Assembly (NCBI RefSeq): GCF_040807025.1
Contig: NC_090967.1
Coordinates: forward strand, 3,718,001-3,782,000
Length of the DNA stretch: 64,000 nt
Direction: 5' to 3'
Source of the DNA: Struthio camelus
Taxonomy: Eukaryota > Chordata > Aves > Struthioniformes > Struthionidae
Under the pieces are notes generated by a model that did not search any database, was not told the DNA's origin, and was given only the letters and a program-made list of their open reading frames with translations. Below are positions 35,701-49,203 of the stretch, in pieces. The first letter of the stretch is position 1. Each line of letters begins with the position of its first letter. The position numbers and the translations under genes were made by a program.

Positions 35701-37439
35701 CCTGGACACGCAGCTCTTCACCGTGGAAATAAGTCCCCCGGAAGCCAAAGCTTGCAGGCACTGAGCCTCAGTGCTGTCTAACTTGCTATGAACTAAACTG
35801 CATTGTCAAGGATCTGATCTTCAGATTCTTCCTATTCCTATTAGAAAGAAGACTGGATATGAGCACAAGAGCAAATTTAATCTGCGATATCTTTTTCAGC
35901 AGGAAACCAATAGGTATACAACCCAGGCAGCTGGGAGCAGAGCCTAGGGATTCGTGTGAGGAGCAGCTCTCATGCAGCTGATAAGTAGGTTAGCATGAGA
36001 TAAGGGGCAGAAATGCTCTTGCTGCCTGTGGTTGATCAGTCAAGCTCCACGCAATCTCTCTGCATAGGAAATAATAAAAACCGGCTCTAACTCCAGCATC
36101 CGCAACCTGCAACTCACCACAAGGGTAAAAGCTTCACTGTAAAAGCAGAGATGCGTTGCTGCAGTCATGTGCATCCTCCCCCTCCACCTGCCCCTCCGGT
36201 CTTGCCTTGCCCAGCTGGTGTCAGTTGGCCTCGATCCAGATAACCTTCTTGTAGCAAGCAACCACCCGAGCACTGAGTTTCACTGCCTGGCTTGCAGTTA
36301 ATTAATACTGCATTAATACTTGTATTAATCTGCGCCCTCAGCTCTCAGGGGAATTGCAAATCTGTGACATCAGGGTAACCTGGCACTGAAGGCACCAACC
36401 TTGTCCAAGTCACTTGGGGTTTACGACAGTGGATATGCAAACCAGAAGTAGTTAACTATTTTCTCTTCTGTATAAAGACCCACCCTCTTCTCTAGAAATA
36501 ATCTCCTGGGACTGACATGGGATTAAATTAAAAGAATCCTATATGTTGGAGATTGGGGAATTCAGTTCAAGTTTGAGGCCCAGCTGCCCATATCTCCTGT
36601 CCGAACCGTGGTTTAGGAATAGGTGTCTACACCACCGCACTGCAGGAGGTGGGAAAAGGCCCCACAGCCTTTGGGATTTTGAGCCATTTTGTAGTGTAAA
36701 GTCTTGTGGCAGTGGGTTTACATCCTTTAAAAGGCAGAATTTGTCCCAGAGCGGTGTGCATCAGCAAAATATGGTCCCTCTACAGCTAGGCTGCTGCATC
36801 CCCTTGTAGCAGGGGCTGCGATGTAGGTACCCAGTTCATTTTGCAAACGATTAATACCGATAGTTGTGTATGGTTTGGAATTTTCCCCTCTAATTATTTC
36901 ATAGTTGTGGAAATATGGCCAAGATTAAATATCAAAGAGATTTTTGAAATGGCATTGCCCTTACATGCACACGCGAGTGCTATACAATAGGTCAAGCAGT
37001 GGGGTATTCTGAATGTAATGCTTATTTCCAGAAGTCATTGCTAACTTTTCCTGCCTCAGTAATGATTCAGTCTTGGTCCTTTGCATGAGCTAAAGGTCAT
37101 CATTAACTCATTCCCTTAAAGGGAAAACTCTGTAGTCATCTCTCCATCTAACACCATGAAGGTGTGAAAAATAGTGCTTGAAATGCGAGAGGTGTTTTTG
37201 CCTTTTTAGAGAGTGCAGTGTTTGGCAGCAGAAGAATGCTCTTTTCAGGGGCACAGGGACAGAAGGGCATTTGGATCCCCCCAAAGCTTCATCCAGCCTA
37301 GCAGCTGTCTCCAAAATTGGTGGATGCTTAGGAGAAACGTTGTGAGAGCAAAGGGAGCTTCCCCTGCCTTCCTGGCTCCTGCAGTCTGCAGTTTAGGGAC
37401 TTCCTGAGCCAGACAGTCTATCCACACCTCTATGTTTAA
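32791..37439. other. Intergenic, no gene recognised
   Basis: Non-coding sequence between two CR1 fragments. The longest frames (for example 33066-33542) are not supported by homology. A small cluster of ATTAATACT-like words sits at 36301-36332. Confidence 0.45.
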
Positions 37440-38060
37440 ATGCCCTGATGGACTTATCCTCCCTGAACTTGTCTAATCACTTTTTGACCTCAGTTATATT
37501 TCTGGCATCCAAAACATCCTGTGGTAACCAGCTCCACGGTTTAACTGTGTACTGCATGAAAAAATACTTCCTTCTGCTTTTCTATTTTAAAGAACTTCTG
37601 TGCACTTTCATTCAATGCCAGCTAATTCTACGCTATGGAAAACTGAGCAATTGCTCCCTGTTCAAATGCTTTAGGTCTTGCATGATGCATATTTAGATAC
37701 CTGTAGGCATGTCCCTCTCAATTACCTCTTTCCTAAATCTGGCTATCTTTAGGTGCCATCCTTGCCTTCTCTTTATTGTATCTTTTTGAAGGCAGGAGGA
37801 CCAGAACGGCACACAGTATTGAAAGCGGGAGTTCACTAGGATGTCAAAATTGCTTTGCAGAATGCTATTAATTTGAAGTTATCATATATGATTCATTAAG
37901 GTCATGGCTTTTTCCTTTGTGCATTAATTTGTATTTTTCAACGTTAAATTGCCCCTGCATGTTCTTCCACAGTCATTCAGGGTGGTAAGATCTTCCCCAA
38001 CTCATCACAGTCATTTTTAGTTGTTGCCAGACTTAATAATTTTATAATACCAGAATCTTT
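37440..38060 (-). repeat. Ancient CR1-family LINE remnant
   Basis: Scattered blocks match the antisense strand of old amniote CR1 elements: 'aaaaatacttccttctgctttt', 'accagaacggcacacagtatt', 'tttgtatttttcaacgttaaattgcc' and 'gtaagatcttccccaa' follow in the expected order. Divergence is high, so borders are approximate and the subfamily is not assigned. Confidence 0.6.
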
Positions 38061-41000
38061 TTTCATTTCACTATTTCCGCCTTATTCTCAGTCACTTACT
38101 GAATGTGTTTACTACACTACAAAAGCCACTGAGGTGCTACTCAGATTAACACCTAAAATGTATTTCCTGGAATTTGTGTGGGGCTTTTGAGCACTTTCCA
38201 TTATGATCAGCAAAATTGTCACCGGTTATAGCAAAATGGCTATATTTTTTAAATTTGAGAAAAAAAAATCTATTGATTATGAAAAGAGGATGTTTGCAGA
38301 GGGGAAAGCACTGCTTTAAAAATAAATATTAAAACAGCATTGCAAGAGTGAGATTCACCTGTGATTGACCGGAGCATTAAGCTCAGAAGGCAAAAGGTTT
38401 ATGTAATGTTTAAATGCCACTGAATGTTTCACCTCTGCTGCAACAAAGGCAAACACCACAATCCTGGGCTCCCTCTCCTTTCGGTCTTTGTGGCCCTCGG
38501 CACCCCAAATTCCCATCTGCGCTTGAGCAGAGGTTCGAGTGGCCGGAGGATGGTGCCTGGCTTTGCTGGAGTGACCAGGCCAGGAGCTTCCCGCGGGGTC
38601 TGGGAAGCTGTTTTGAATCCTTGCAGCCTGCAGAGGGAATTGAAGCACAATCTTTCATTTCCTGGGGAAGTGCTGTAACCACGAGCTCATATGCAAAACA
38701 AAAGGCTGATATTTATACACCATTTCTTCCTCCGCTGGTTGTGCTTTCGAATGAAAGTGATCGTGGTGGCCGCGCTTCGGCAGAGACCAGGCTGGCCACA
38801 CGTGCTGGGGCTCGCTCGCCAGAGGAGCGCCACGGTGGAACCGCGGCCATGCTGCCACCCTAAACATGTGTGTGTGTGCATGCAAATGCATGTGCACGCG
38901 TGTGCATGTGCGTATGTGCAAGCGTGTATGTGATTCCTCCTGCTCAGGTGCCTGCAGGACAAGATGCCAGCATTACTGGGATCAAGGTGTCCCTACAGTG
39001 ATGCTCTCGGGCTCATTCTCACCGACGCAAGCTAGTTTTTGCCTGCAAACCTCTTGACCCACTTTATTTCTCTATTTTGCCTCTATAAAGAACAAACATC
39101 ACCAAATGGTACTGCTAAGTACAGGCCCGTATTTACCAGTGGAAATTATGATGATGTTAAAACTGTGGCATTACTTTACATATGCTTAACTGTGGGTCAA
39201 ATCAACATTACAGTCTTAAATACCAGTTGGTCCTGAATTAGGATGGTGCTTTTGATCTTTCCATTCTGGTCAACAAATTAAAAAAATCAGAATAGGTTTC
39301 CAAAGGGATGCAAGTTCATGGGGAGTAGATCTCTTAACCAAGGCTGACCAGTACTTGTAATAAAACCTAAAATAGACACAAAATGTTAATTGGTTATTTG
39401 TGGTTAAATATAAAACACTTCCACCTCTTTTTGTTAACATAAAAGTGAGCCTCTCTCTTTTTTTTTTTTTTTTTTTGCTTTCTTTCCCTCCCATTTGGGA
39501 CCAAAATGAATTTTGATGCAAAATCTTCCCAAGAGATTTCTAGTTCAGATTTGCAAAGCTACATGATTTCAGAGTTTGACTCAGCACCTGAAATCAAGGC
39601 TGTGGAGTCAAACAGGACGTAGAACGAATCCTCCCCGCCTCCAGGATTCCTGGGACTGCTCAGGAGTACAGTGACCGACCCATATACACCTCTGTTCATC
39701 CACCCCCTCCCACCTGCTCCACGCAGCACTTTGCCATCACGTCTTTCCCCCGACACCACGCTTCTCCATCACAGAAACAAACAAGGCCCCCAGGTCTCAG
39801 GAAATGTGAAATATTTTACTCACCTCCCTCCTTCAGACTCACACACAGTTGCTTTATTATATAACACTCCTCTCTGTAATTAATCAGCTTGAAAACTACT
39901 TAAAACTGCTTTGCAACAAAAGCTGCTTAATGAATTAGCTTTTAAGCCTGAGCAGAACCAGAAATCAGGTCAGATGCATCCCAGGCCAGCCCTCCAGCTT
40001 TCATTACCTAAAGCAATTAGTTCAATAATCGCTCTTATTTGAACATGTTATTAAATATGCAAATTGGGGCTGGAGTAATCAATAGAGATGGCTGGATACC
40101 CCCCAGGCTACCGGTAGGAAACTCTCTCAAGGACAAGGCAGTACAGGCAGAGATACAAGCGTAGTGGAAATACCCTCCCTGTCTGCATCTCCTCCCACAC
40201 GTCCTAAGCCAGGTACGCAGCCCCGGCGGGGAGGAAAAGCTAAACCTGGAAAAAGAGAAATAGTTGAGAGAGGAGCACAAGGAGGTGTGAGATAAAATTA
40301 GGTGTGGGAACAGGGCTGGCTTAACTCACACCTTTTCATCCTCTCCTGCTTGGTCTTCCTGCTGTCCCACCCTTCCCACCATTATACTGCCGTTAACCCC
40401 AACTCCAGGCTCAGCCCCCAGCTCATGCACCAGCAGGGAGACAATAAACAGGAAGTGTTACTCATTTCTTAATACTCTTCAGATGAAGCATGTCTGCTCC
40501 CTGTGAAAAATCCCGGCTCTTGGCACCTGCAGGGTTAAACAGCTCGGGGCTTGCTCTGCTAGGGACCGTCTGCAGCGCAGTGCTGGGGCTACTTCCTCCC
40601 TGCTAGTGCTGAGCTTGGCCTGTGCTGCAAAACTCATCCTAAATAGCAGAGTGAGCTAGTCTACACCAAGCTCTGTCATCAGGCTAGATTGCTGCTGGTA
40701 CCCCCAACTCGTTTGTTTACAGCTTGTTGCATCCTGAAATGCTTGCAACAGGCAGAAAGCCAGAGCAAGGTCCTGGAAGGGTCTTCCCAGTGATGCTTGG
40801 GAAGGGCAGTCATAGGGCAGAGGTGATTTTTTTCTAGCAAAACAATTTCTAAGCCTTCTTATTGCTATGGGCTGTCTCTACCTGTTCAGAGGGGAAGAGA
40901 GGACGGCGGGGAATAGCACAGGAAATCGACACACTTGCGGTTTCTTTTAATCTGCAAGCATCACTGTGTCAAGTTTCACACCTGAAGATGGTTGCAGCAC

Positions 41001-43768
41001 TCTGGTTTCCCTTCATCTCCATAAGTACATCAGCGCTGCCCCCATTGTGCCGCAGCTCAGTGCGGGATGCTGTTTAATCCTTGCCCTTCTTCAAAGCCCC
41101 TTGTTCCCTTTGTGAGCAGGCCTTATCTCCAGGGGATATATTTATCACACTGGTCACTCCTCAGAAAGCAAACTTGGTGCCAATACAATTCCAACAGGCC
41201 ATTTTTTGAAATAGAGTTTTATTAGGCACAACACGTTGATACACCTTACAGCACAGTGCAGTTCTCCCTCCATACAATTCATATTAAGGGCATTCTTTTT
41301 CCAAACCGAGCTAAGATGTGAGGATTATAACCCACATCAGGCAGTGCTGTTTATCCTTTTACACTGTCTTATTATTGGTGCATTTATTTGTTATCAATAA
41401 AATCCTTTCTGGAAAAATATCCCTGACAACTGTCCTTGTTCTGCAAAACCTGTGTTATTCACCTGATTTCCCTATGTTTTCCCTATTATGTTTTCCCCAC
41501 GGTATTCCCCCAATTTCTAGTAGGGCTGGGCAGGCACTGCAGCTTTTCTATCAGTAGGGATACGATAGATTGGCCTCCTTTGCCCCAGCCACCTATTTTC
41601 AAGCAATCTGAAGTTACTTATTCTCTTTGAATCTCTTCTCTTCCATCAGACTGGACTATATTTGTCCATCAAGTCAAAAAAAAAATGTTTAGGAATGACA
41701 GACTGACACAGAAACACAAAACTGCATTAGCCTCATTTCCTTAGGAAACAAGACAAAATGTGGAAGAGGTAGAAAAAGAAAACTGAGGACAAGAAGTTAC
41801 AGATATACCTGGAACACATCCCTGAGGACTCTCTTTGGCTTCTGCTTCGTAAAGCAAATGAATCACCAAGCTCATCTGCCTTGTAGACGTGGCACATCCT
41901 GCAGAATTCAGCACTAAGGTACAGCAGAGTGTCCTTTAAGCGTGTACTGGGAGAAAGCAAGATCAAGAAACTGAGGGGAGCACGCAAGCCCAGTGGTCAG
42001 TACTGGACATCTAAACATGAATTTTACACTTTCCTAGTTTTCACTTTCTCCCCCTGCTTCCACACAGCACCACCTGTACCCTGGAGCTACGCATTCGACA
42101 GCAATTTGTGCGCTCAAAATCCAGACCTAGATCCTAAGTCCATGAAGCGAGTCCACATCCGAGTGCAGACAGCAGACCCCGTGTGGCTCATAAAATGTGG
42201 AGGCTGAGGAACGGAGTAAAGGAGGTCTTAACGTCCTTAAAGAAGCTTCTGCTCATTGACGCTAAGCTAGTTTTAAGCTTAACAAAGCTATAGCAGCAGA
42301 ACCTGCTCAAGATGCCAGGCTGTCCTGCACTGAGCTCTGTGCTACATCGCCGGCGGTCTCAGGTTGGCTGGGTTAAAATACTTCAGCTATATCTAACTTA
42401 CTCCATACTCACTGCCACTGCTGCAGTGCAGACTTTCCCAAAGGCTAAGCAGTAGGAAGGCAGGAAGGACAAGCAAAGTGGCTGTGCAGGTACCCTGAGG
42501 AATACATATGCTATTTGCAGTATGTACACAGGTAAAAAAGGGAGCAAAATGCTTTAAAAGCCTTTAGGGGCTGAGCCAGAAGGTGTTAGCTAATAAACAA
42601 ACAAAACTCTGGCGATCTGGAACAGAGCAGTTTCCGGAGAGGCCGAACTGACACCTCTGTGACCTGGAATAGTTAAATCTAACGCTGACACAGTGCTAGA
42701 AATATCTCAGCATGGACACTCCTTGAATGTCTGGCGAAGGGGCAGAATGTCCCGCAGGAAGCACCACACAGGAGCAGAACACCACTTTGCCCAAGCCTGA
42801 GAGCAGGCTTCCAAAAAGGACTAGGGGCAACTAGTTTGCAGATGCTTCCTAATGCATCTCACTGTATAATTTGTTGGTGAGGGAGCAATTCCCACAACCC
42901 AGATGACACATGTGAAGCCTGAGGGCGGTGAGCGAGATGGAAGCGTTATCCTTGCTGTGTGCGCTTCTAAAGGCTGGCTGCGATTGCTAAGCAGTGCCCC
43001 AGGCTGGAGAGCCATCCTCCTCCAGCAGGAACTTCAGTCCAAGAGATGCAGATGTTAGAGACCATTCACAGACAGCACAGCACTGAGTGAATTGTTAAGT
43101 AATAATTAAAGCAAGCAGCTCTGTCCTTGGGACAGGAGGTGCATCAGGAAACTTCTCTGTTTGGGCACAACAGTATAAGATATAAACAAAGATGACTCTG
43201 AACCACTGTCTCCAGGTGTTGCTCACATGCAAGCCCTCTCTGATATTTCCCCTTAAAGGGACACCCCTCGTGCCCTGGGTACCTGACACTTTCTCAGTCT
43301 CCTAGCTCCTTCATATAGGGATGCAGACCAGTTCCTCCATGTCCCAAAGATCTCTGAAGCAGCGATGTAGCCTTTCCTGTTTTTTGGAAAGTCCAGTCCA
43401 TTTTGCTCCGTATCTGCGGCTCGTTCAGTGATGCTACACACTCTGTGTCAGCACGGATGCAAAAGCCAGTCATTAGTATTATCTTCCTCTATTATTTCTG
43501 AGTGCTGCAAATATGCCAGGCACTGAAACTCAAGAGAAACTTTCAGGGCCAGCTCTCCAGTTTAGCCTCTTAGACTTGGACAGTGTCATAAATACAGATA
43601 GTCAATGAGTACATCCAACTGTGAGTCCAATACTGCCAGTCACATTTTACTCTGATTAATGTATGCAGCCATATGTTAACTAAGATGCTCACTTGTATTT
43701 TAAGCTGGCTAAATAATTTTAAAAGTCATTTTTAAAAAATCTAAAATGTTGAAATGCTTTCTATTAAG
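38061..43768. other. Intergenic, no gene recognised
   Basis: Contains the TG tract, a poly-T run near 39459-39477 and an AT-rich homeobox-site-like stretch at 39870-40095. No coding exon was identified on either strand. Confidence 0.45.
38867..38935. repeat. TG/CG-rich alternating purine-pyrimidine tract
   Basis: An imperfect (TG)n run mixed with CG and CATG steps over about 70 bp. Such sequences are mutable and can adopt left-handed DNA. No gene lies nearby. Confidence 0.7.
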
Positions 43769-43774
43769 TTTATT
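43769..43774 (-). terminator. Candidate poly(A) signal of NFILZ
   Basis: TTTATT on the plus strand, which is AATAAA on the minus strand, about 740 bp beyond the NFILZ stop codon. It is the nearest canonical hexamer noticed on that strand. Confidence 0.45.
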
Positions 43775-44513
43775 GACAATTCTGTTAAAAATCATCTTTT
43801 TTTAAATTTTAGAAATAATTCATTGCAAAATAAGGAAATGTTCTGGCCAACTCAGCTAAAGGTGAGAGAATGTTTTATAAAGGCAATTTCCAAATATGGA
43901 AATATCATTTCTGAAAAATGCCTTATATATTATGCCAGTGTAAATCTACTGCCTTTTTATCACTCTACCTTTTCTTGCTCCTGACAGCTGGGGTGAGAAG
44001 GTCTTTGAAGCTGTTTCCATCAATAGTTTCAACTGTAAAACAAACCCCATTTAAGAGGATGAAAGTGAAAAAAAAAAAAAGAAACAAAAGAAAGGGAATT
44101 AAAATGGTTGCCACACCAAGCACCTGTAGTTGAGGGGTGGAGCCACTACTGTATTACATGCTATGGCTACCAGCACCACTGTCTTAGCCTCTTCCTGCCT
44201 TTGGTCCTTTTACACTTTAGTTTGGTGTGTGAGCAGGGTGAAACTGAGACTTACTGACACAGTGACCAAGGGATCTGGCAGGTCTCCTATGACAAATGGA
44301 GCATCACAGATAATGCAGGGCATCAAATGCAATCATGCTGTAGTGATGCAGCCCAGTCCTATAAACCTCCTATCAATCATTTACACAAAACAGAGAAAAT
44401 TACTTCCCACTTTGAAGCCTAAGATATTTCCCTTTCATTCCCTCCTTCCAAACCCCTCATGTCTTTGGAAGGTCTAGCGCTGGCCTCCCAGAGCGGGCCA
44501 GTCTTCTGCCATG

Positions 44514-45422
44514 TCAGTGGGAGTCCAAGCCGCCCTCCTCCCAGCTGCTTAGGGTTTTGGTCTTAATCCGGAGTTTGTGAGGCAGAGCAGAATAGCTTCG
44601 GCCCTTTGGGTGGTCTTCTGAAGAGCAGGACAGGCTGTGTAGGGGTAGGGGAGAAATTTTGGGCACTTGCTGCTCATCGTCTTCATCCGAGACCGTTCTA
44701 GTGCTTCCTTTGCTCACCTCAGTTAGGCTGGGGAAAGGGGACAAGAAGCAGGCGCTGTCTGACAAGGAGAAATGGTAGGCATATTTGTCTGGGCAGTGGT
44801 AATTGAGGAAAGGAGAGCAAACTGTGGCTCTGAATGCTGAATCAAGCCTTTTCGACTGGTGAAGGCTAAGGTCACCCTGGGTGCCCATGGGAGCCTGCTG
44901 TGAGTCATGGCTGAGGATATTTTTGGAAGGGCCAAAGCTTTTGCATGAAAAGTCAGCTGGCTCCAGCACCTTCGGCACAAAGCTGTTTGTCCTGAAGAAG
45001 CAGGAATCCCTAGCAAAGGACTCTGCCTCGGGAAACGAGGGGGGCACTTTGTGTCCTCTGAAATAAATTCCCAGCAAGTCCTGGACAGAGCAGCCCTGAT
45101 GGGTGCTGGTGTCCGGGCTGATGAGCCCAAAACGCAGTTTCAGGGACAGCAGCTCTGTCCTGAGGATGGCATTCTCCTCACTGAGAGCAGCCAGCTGGGT
45201 CTCCATGGCGAAGTCATTAAGACGCCTCTTCTCCCGTGAGCGCTTGGCTGCCTCATTGTTCTTGCGCCTCTTTTCCCAGTACATGTTGTCCTTCTTCTCA
45301 TCCGGCATGAACTCCCGCTTGCGCCGGGAGGGCCCACTCACCTTGTTGTGGAGGAACTTAGCCTTGCTGTGCTGAAGCCCAAGCTCGCTGACAGTGCTCA
45401 GTGGTGCCATAAAGTTTTCCAT
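44514..45422 (-). CDS. NFILZ: NFILZ, NFIL3-like basic leucine zipper protein
   Basis: One 302-codon exon encodes a bZIP transcription factor of the NFIL3 (E4BP4) group, expected to bind D-box/PAR-type sites in the nucleus, mostly as a repressor (family inference). Residues 33-50 (R-R-K-R-E-F-M-P-D-E-K-K-D-N-M-Y-W-E) and the basic region K-R-R-K-N-N-E-A-A-K-R-S-R (51-63) are nearly identical to NFIL3. The N-x7-R signature is N55 to R63, and heptad positions are M73, L80, L87 and L94. Near the C-terminus, D-E-Q-Q-V-P-K and A-L-P-H-K-L-R-I-K also match NFIL3. The protein is much shorter than NFIL3 (about 460) and its middle is unrelated, so the paralogue NFILZ fits better, as does synteny. The ATG at 45420-45422 has an ideal GCGACCATGG context. 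Upstream, tattttag gives an acceptor, so the exon starts at 45472 and a 5' non-coding exon is expected. Confidence 0.87.
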   Translation of the reverse strand: MENFMAPLSTVSELGLQHSKAKFLHNKVSGPSRRKREFMPDEKKDNMYWEKRRKNNEAAKRSREKRRLNDFAMETQLAALSEENAILRTELLSLKLRFGLISPDTSTHQGCSVQDLLGIYFRGHKVPPSFPEAESFARDSCFFRTNSFVPKVLEPADFSCKSFGPSKNILSHDSQQAPMGTQGDLSLHQSKRLDSAFRATVCSPFLNYHCPDKYAYHFSLSDSACFLSPFPSLTEVSKGSTRTVSDEDDEQQVPKISPLPLHSLSCSSEDHPKGRSYSALPHKLRIKTKTLSSWEEGGLDSH

Positions 45423-45472
45423 GGTCGCCAATGCACCTTGCGTTCTGCCAGTGGGAACCTCGGATGGCAGAA
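45423..45472 (-). other. NFILZ: NFILZ 5' UTR part of coding exon, with splice acceptor
   Basis: On the minus strand ttttatattttag ends just before 45472, followed by non-coding sequence to the ATG. NFIL3 itself has a non-coding first exon and a single coding exon, so the same arrangement is likely here. Confidence 0.6.
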
Positions 45473-45839
45473 CTAAAATATAAAACCGTTACCACTAAAG
45501 GTCTTATTAATTAATAACAATGAATACATTAATATAGCCATGGCATTGTTTTATCTGTGTTGCATTCACACCCAGGAACACTAAGACGAGTACTATACAA
45601 GCAAGTAATCTGAGGATGGTTTCCCTCAGTTATTTCTATTGTTTTGAAGCCATTACTTCAAAATATACTGTCAGCATATCAATGCACTTCCATCTCACCA
45701 GTGTCTGCAAAGTGAATCATGGGGTGCCCCAAAAATACGTATGATTGAGCAGGGAAAGAAAGGATATTTTTACTGGATCAATAAACAAATAAACATTTTG
45801 CCTAAATGAATTCAATCAGGAAAACAAAAATTGATCTTG

Positions 45840-46025
45840 CATACTACTTATCTCCCACTGATCTCAAACTGCCTTACAAAGGAAATAAGCCTCATTGCCC
45901 CTATATTACAGATAAGGCAGGCACAGGGAGGAGAACTGATTTACCTCAAAGTCACATGCCTTAGCAGCTGAAGCAGGAACAAAGACCTACTGCATCCCTG
46001 CTCAGTCTCATTTTCCCTCAAAACT
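45840..46025 (-). repeat. MIR-like SINE remnant
   Basis: The blocks 'cattgcccctatattacagataagg', 'gcacagggagga' and 'acctcaaagtcaca' follow the antisense order of MIR (ccccattttacagatgaggaaactgaggcacagag...). Moderately decayed. Confidence 0.65.
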
Positions 46026-47159
46026 CCAGGTCTCAGTCTGGTAAGCTGGTTTTGATGAGCACTGTGATTTTGATAGGTCTGTGAGCAGATGTGGATGAGC
46101 TCTATGAAAGTGCCATCCAGAAGTGTGCAAAGTACTTTCCTGTATATGCATGGCATCAGTGTGGCAGTAAGTACCAGCACAGCTAGAAAAGAACTAACCA
46201 TGTGAAGATAATGACCATGGTAAAGATAGCATGAAAGACAAATGATACTGTAAATATACAAGCTGTGAATTAAATTAATATAGAAATCACAGGACTACTG
46301 CAAGCAATTATCATGGCAGACATCCCTACCTAAGCTATGAGTTTCTTGTAGCATTGGCATCTTCCAGGAAAACCAAATAAGGCCTCCTGCCTTCAGGCAG
46401 TCTGAGAGGGACTGCTCTGATTAAGCATCAATGTCTATAAAGTAAGCACTTCATCTGGTCACCTCAGACTCCCTCTAAACCCCACTGAGACCTGCTAAGG
46501 GAATTTAGTATGGAATATTTCTCAACCTGAAGTATGGGCTTACATTTGGTCAACTGAAATCTCTGGACTACTGTCCAGAAGGCCTAATTCTGAGAGCCCA
46601 CAGGGACTAATTCAGATTTAGACACATACCTTGCAGGCACCTGAGGTGAGGTAAGTCACATCTTGTGAGTCAATAACTTAAGATTTGGGAAACTACTTCG
46701 CAGAGTCAAGGGGAGACAGTTTGTTACGACAGCCCTCCAGTATGGGTATGGAAGGAGTAGAGGAAGGATCCAACTCAGAAATATTCCATTTAGATACTGT
46801 TCAGGACCTAGGTCCCTTCTAGCAGAAAGCCAGGTCAGAGGGAGCAGCCGGGGCTGAGCCTGATGAGCTGTTACGTCTACAGGACTAGCCCAAAATGGCA
46901 AAGAGCAGCATGATTGTTTCACTTTGTTTGGTAATTAATGCACTGAAGCTTGGGTATTTGCCACATTTCCATCCCCACAGCCCTTACACAAGGCCCTTCA
47001 TTGTAGCCTCATGACTACGTGACTATTACCCACTGTTACCCACGTGACCCACAAGACCAATGCACAAATAATTGTCAAAGAGCCCTCCACGCTTCCTTGC
47101 GGGTTACAATACACTTCACTAGCCCTGCAATACATGCATGGCAGTGCTCTGCCACGTCA

Positions 47160-47225
47160 AGTAGCTAGAATAATAATAGTACCTGTTTATAGAATTGCAA
47201 AGTGCTTTTCTGAGTCATGGGCAGA
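47160..47225 (+). repeat. Possible MIR 3' segment
   Basis: 'gaataataatagtacctgttta' followed by 'ttgcaaagtgctttt' resembles the 3' half of MIR. Short and weak. Confidence 0.35.
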
Positions 47226-49203
47226 ACATCAGCAAGGTTCCTGGTAGAGCTGGTCAGAGCGCTGCAGGAAGGAGGGCTGGCTGACATTTTCAGCTGAGAA
47301 TGTGCCCCTTCTCCCAAGAAAAAAATTTTCTATTTGAAAATTGCCAAAACTCAAGGGAAAAAAAAAAACCAACACAACACTCAAAAGCCTAGCCTTTTTC
47401 AGTTTTTAGCCAGAAACATTCAATTTTGGCATTTTTGACTTTCAAACAAAGACCTAGTTAGTAATCAAATTACATGGCCATATTCAGAGTCTCAGGTGAA
47501 GCAAGAAGTCCAATTACTTTAGAAAGTCTGGACAGCCTTTCTGAAAATCAATACAGCTAATGATCAGCATGACTGATCAGCTCACATTCTTGCTAAATCA
47601 ATTAATTATGAGTCACATGATTTGCTCTTTTCTTGCTGACAGAAAACCAGCTACAAGGAAATGACAATACCTAATTCAAAACCATTCATTCCTCAAAGCC
47701 TGATATCTCTTTAGGCAGGTACTGTACATCCCCCTGCACACAGAAGAGGACAAGTTCAATAAAGGACCTTTAGAGAGAGAAATGATAAATAGCAGTGTTT
47801 GGGCACTCCACCTGTTTTTCACAAGTATTCACACCAACACTAGTGAAAAGAGCTCACATATCTATGGAAAACATAATTCGTAAACATTGTCTGCTTAGAA
47901 TTTGTTTCTGAAATTTTTTGGGGAAAATTTCTGGTGTTTTTCCCTTTCCAATTTTCGTGTAAAAGACCACATTTGAATAGTCTGGTTTTCCAGGAGTGAT
48001 TAGCCATTTCTTAGGAATCTAGCTTCAGAAATCATGCAAAAGACAAAATTTTGAAAGCAGCGTGCTCTCTTCACTTTCTTGCATAGTGCTTTATGAAAAT
48101 CGTATCACTTTTTAAGGTATCTACCTAGTACCCAACAAAGGAGGCATTAAAAATCACTAGTGGATTTTGAAAAATCAAGTAATGCACAAAGCCTTTCCTA
48201 GCCTAAAAATGCTTGCCTTCTATAGATGCTATTTGATTAACTATTTTGTTGCTTGCAGGCATAGATTTGGAGACCTTTAGTATTGGGAGGTGGTGATCTT
48301 TGCACAGTGCAGACTTGCAAAATAGACAAAACCACATCTCTGCTATCAGAATTTGCTCAGTATGACCAGTTTAAATCGGGACAAGTACCATGAAAGCAAT
48401 CTCTGTGCAAATTAGTGTGATTTTGTAATTAAATACATCTGCAAAGTATTTATTTTAATTTAGCCATAACTCTTTGAGATCTTAAGCAGTGTGCAAAGGT
48501 TCTGAGGGTAACTAACAACCAAAACAAAAGAATCTCCTTTAGCATTAATATGTTTGGGGTAATTCCTCCAGTTTTCGATCAAAATTACTTCTGATCTCAA
48601 AGCATCAAAGGGAGAACATCACTGAGGATGCCTGTGGTTTCTGACAGCATCAAGATGCAGAAATATGCTATTGTTTCGGGGTTTAATCACTTACCAGGAA
48701 TTTTTCAGGTTAGTATTTGACGTGACTTCTTTGTTGAATGAGTCAAAGATCAACAGGTGGCTCTTTCACTGCGTAAACTCATCACTCGCATTAGGGAATG
48801 TAGTTTGTTTTCTCCTTGTCCTTCTCTTGCTCCGATGCCTGTCATAAGGTGATCCTATAAGAGGAAGTTTAAGGTTACTGTAACCAACACTCATGGTCCA
48901 ACATAGCTGTGAAACATTGAAATGAAAGGGACCCAGAGTAAGCGTGAGACAGGACAGAAAAAGTCACAACCAACCTGAACTCTTCCTTCCAGCATACTCA
49001 TTCCAGCTCATTTGTTTAACGCTTTTCACATTAGTTTAACCCCTCACACTTTAACTCACTGTGTCAATGTGGGAGTTTTCTTAGGACCCCAAATCAGGGG
49101 TGCCAGGATTGAAGCAGATGGGATGTGAAATCATGCAAAGGGAGTGTTGAGGCTAGGGAAGAGGCAGGAGTCAGGCTGGACAGAGGGCACAGTAGCACTT
49201 GCT

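Noticed and set aside
38414-38863. 149-codon plus-strand frame
   Set aside because: No recognisable domain, no splice context, overlapped by frames on the other strand; probably chance.
45423-45431. Three-codon upstream extension of NFILZ
   Set aside because: Starts with TTG. The next codon but two is an ATG in ideal context.
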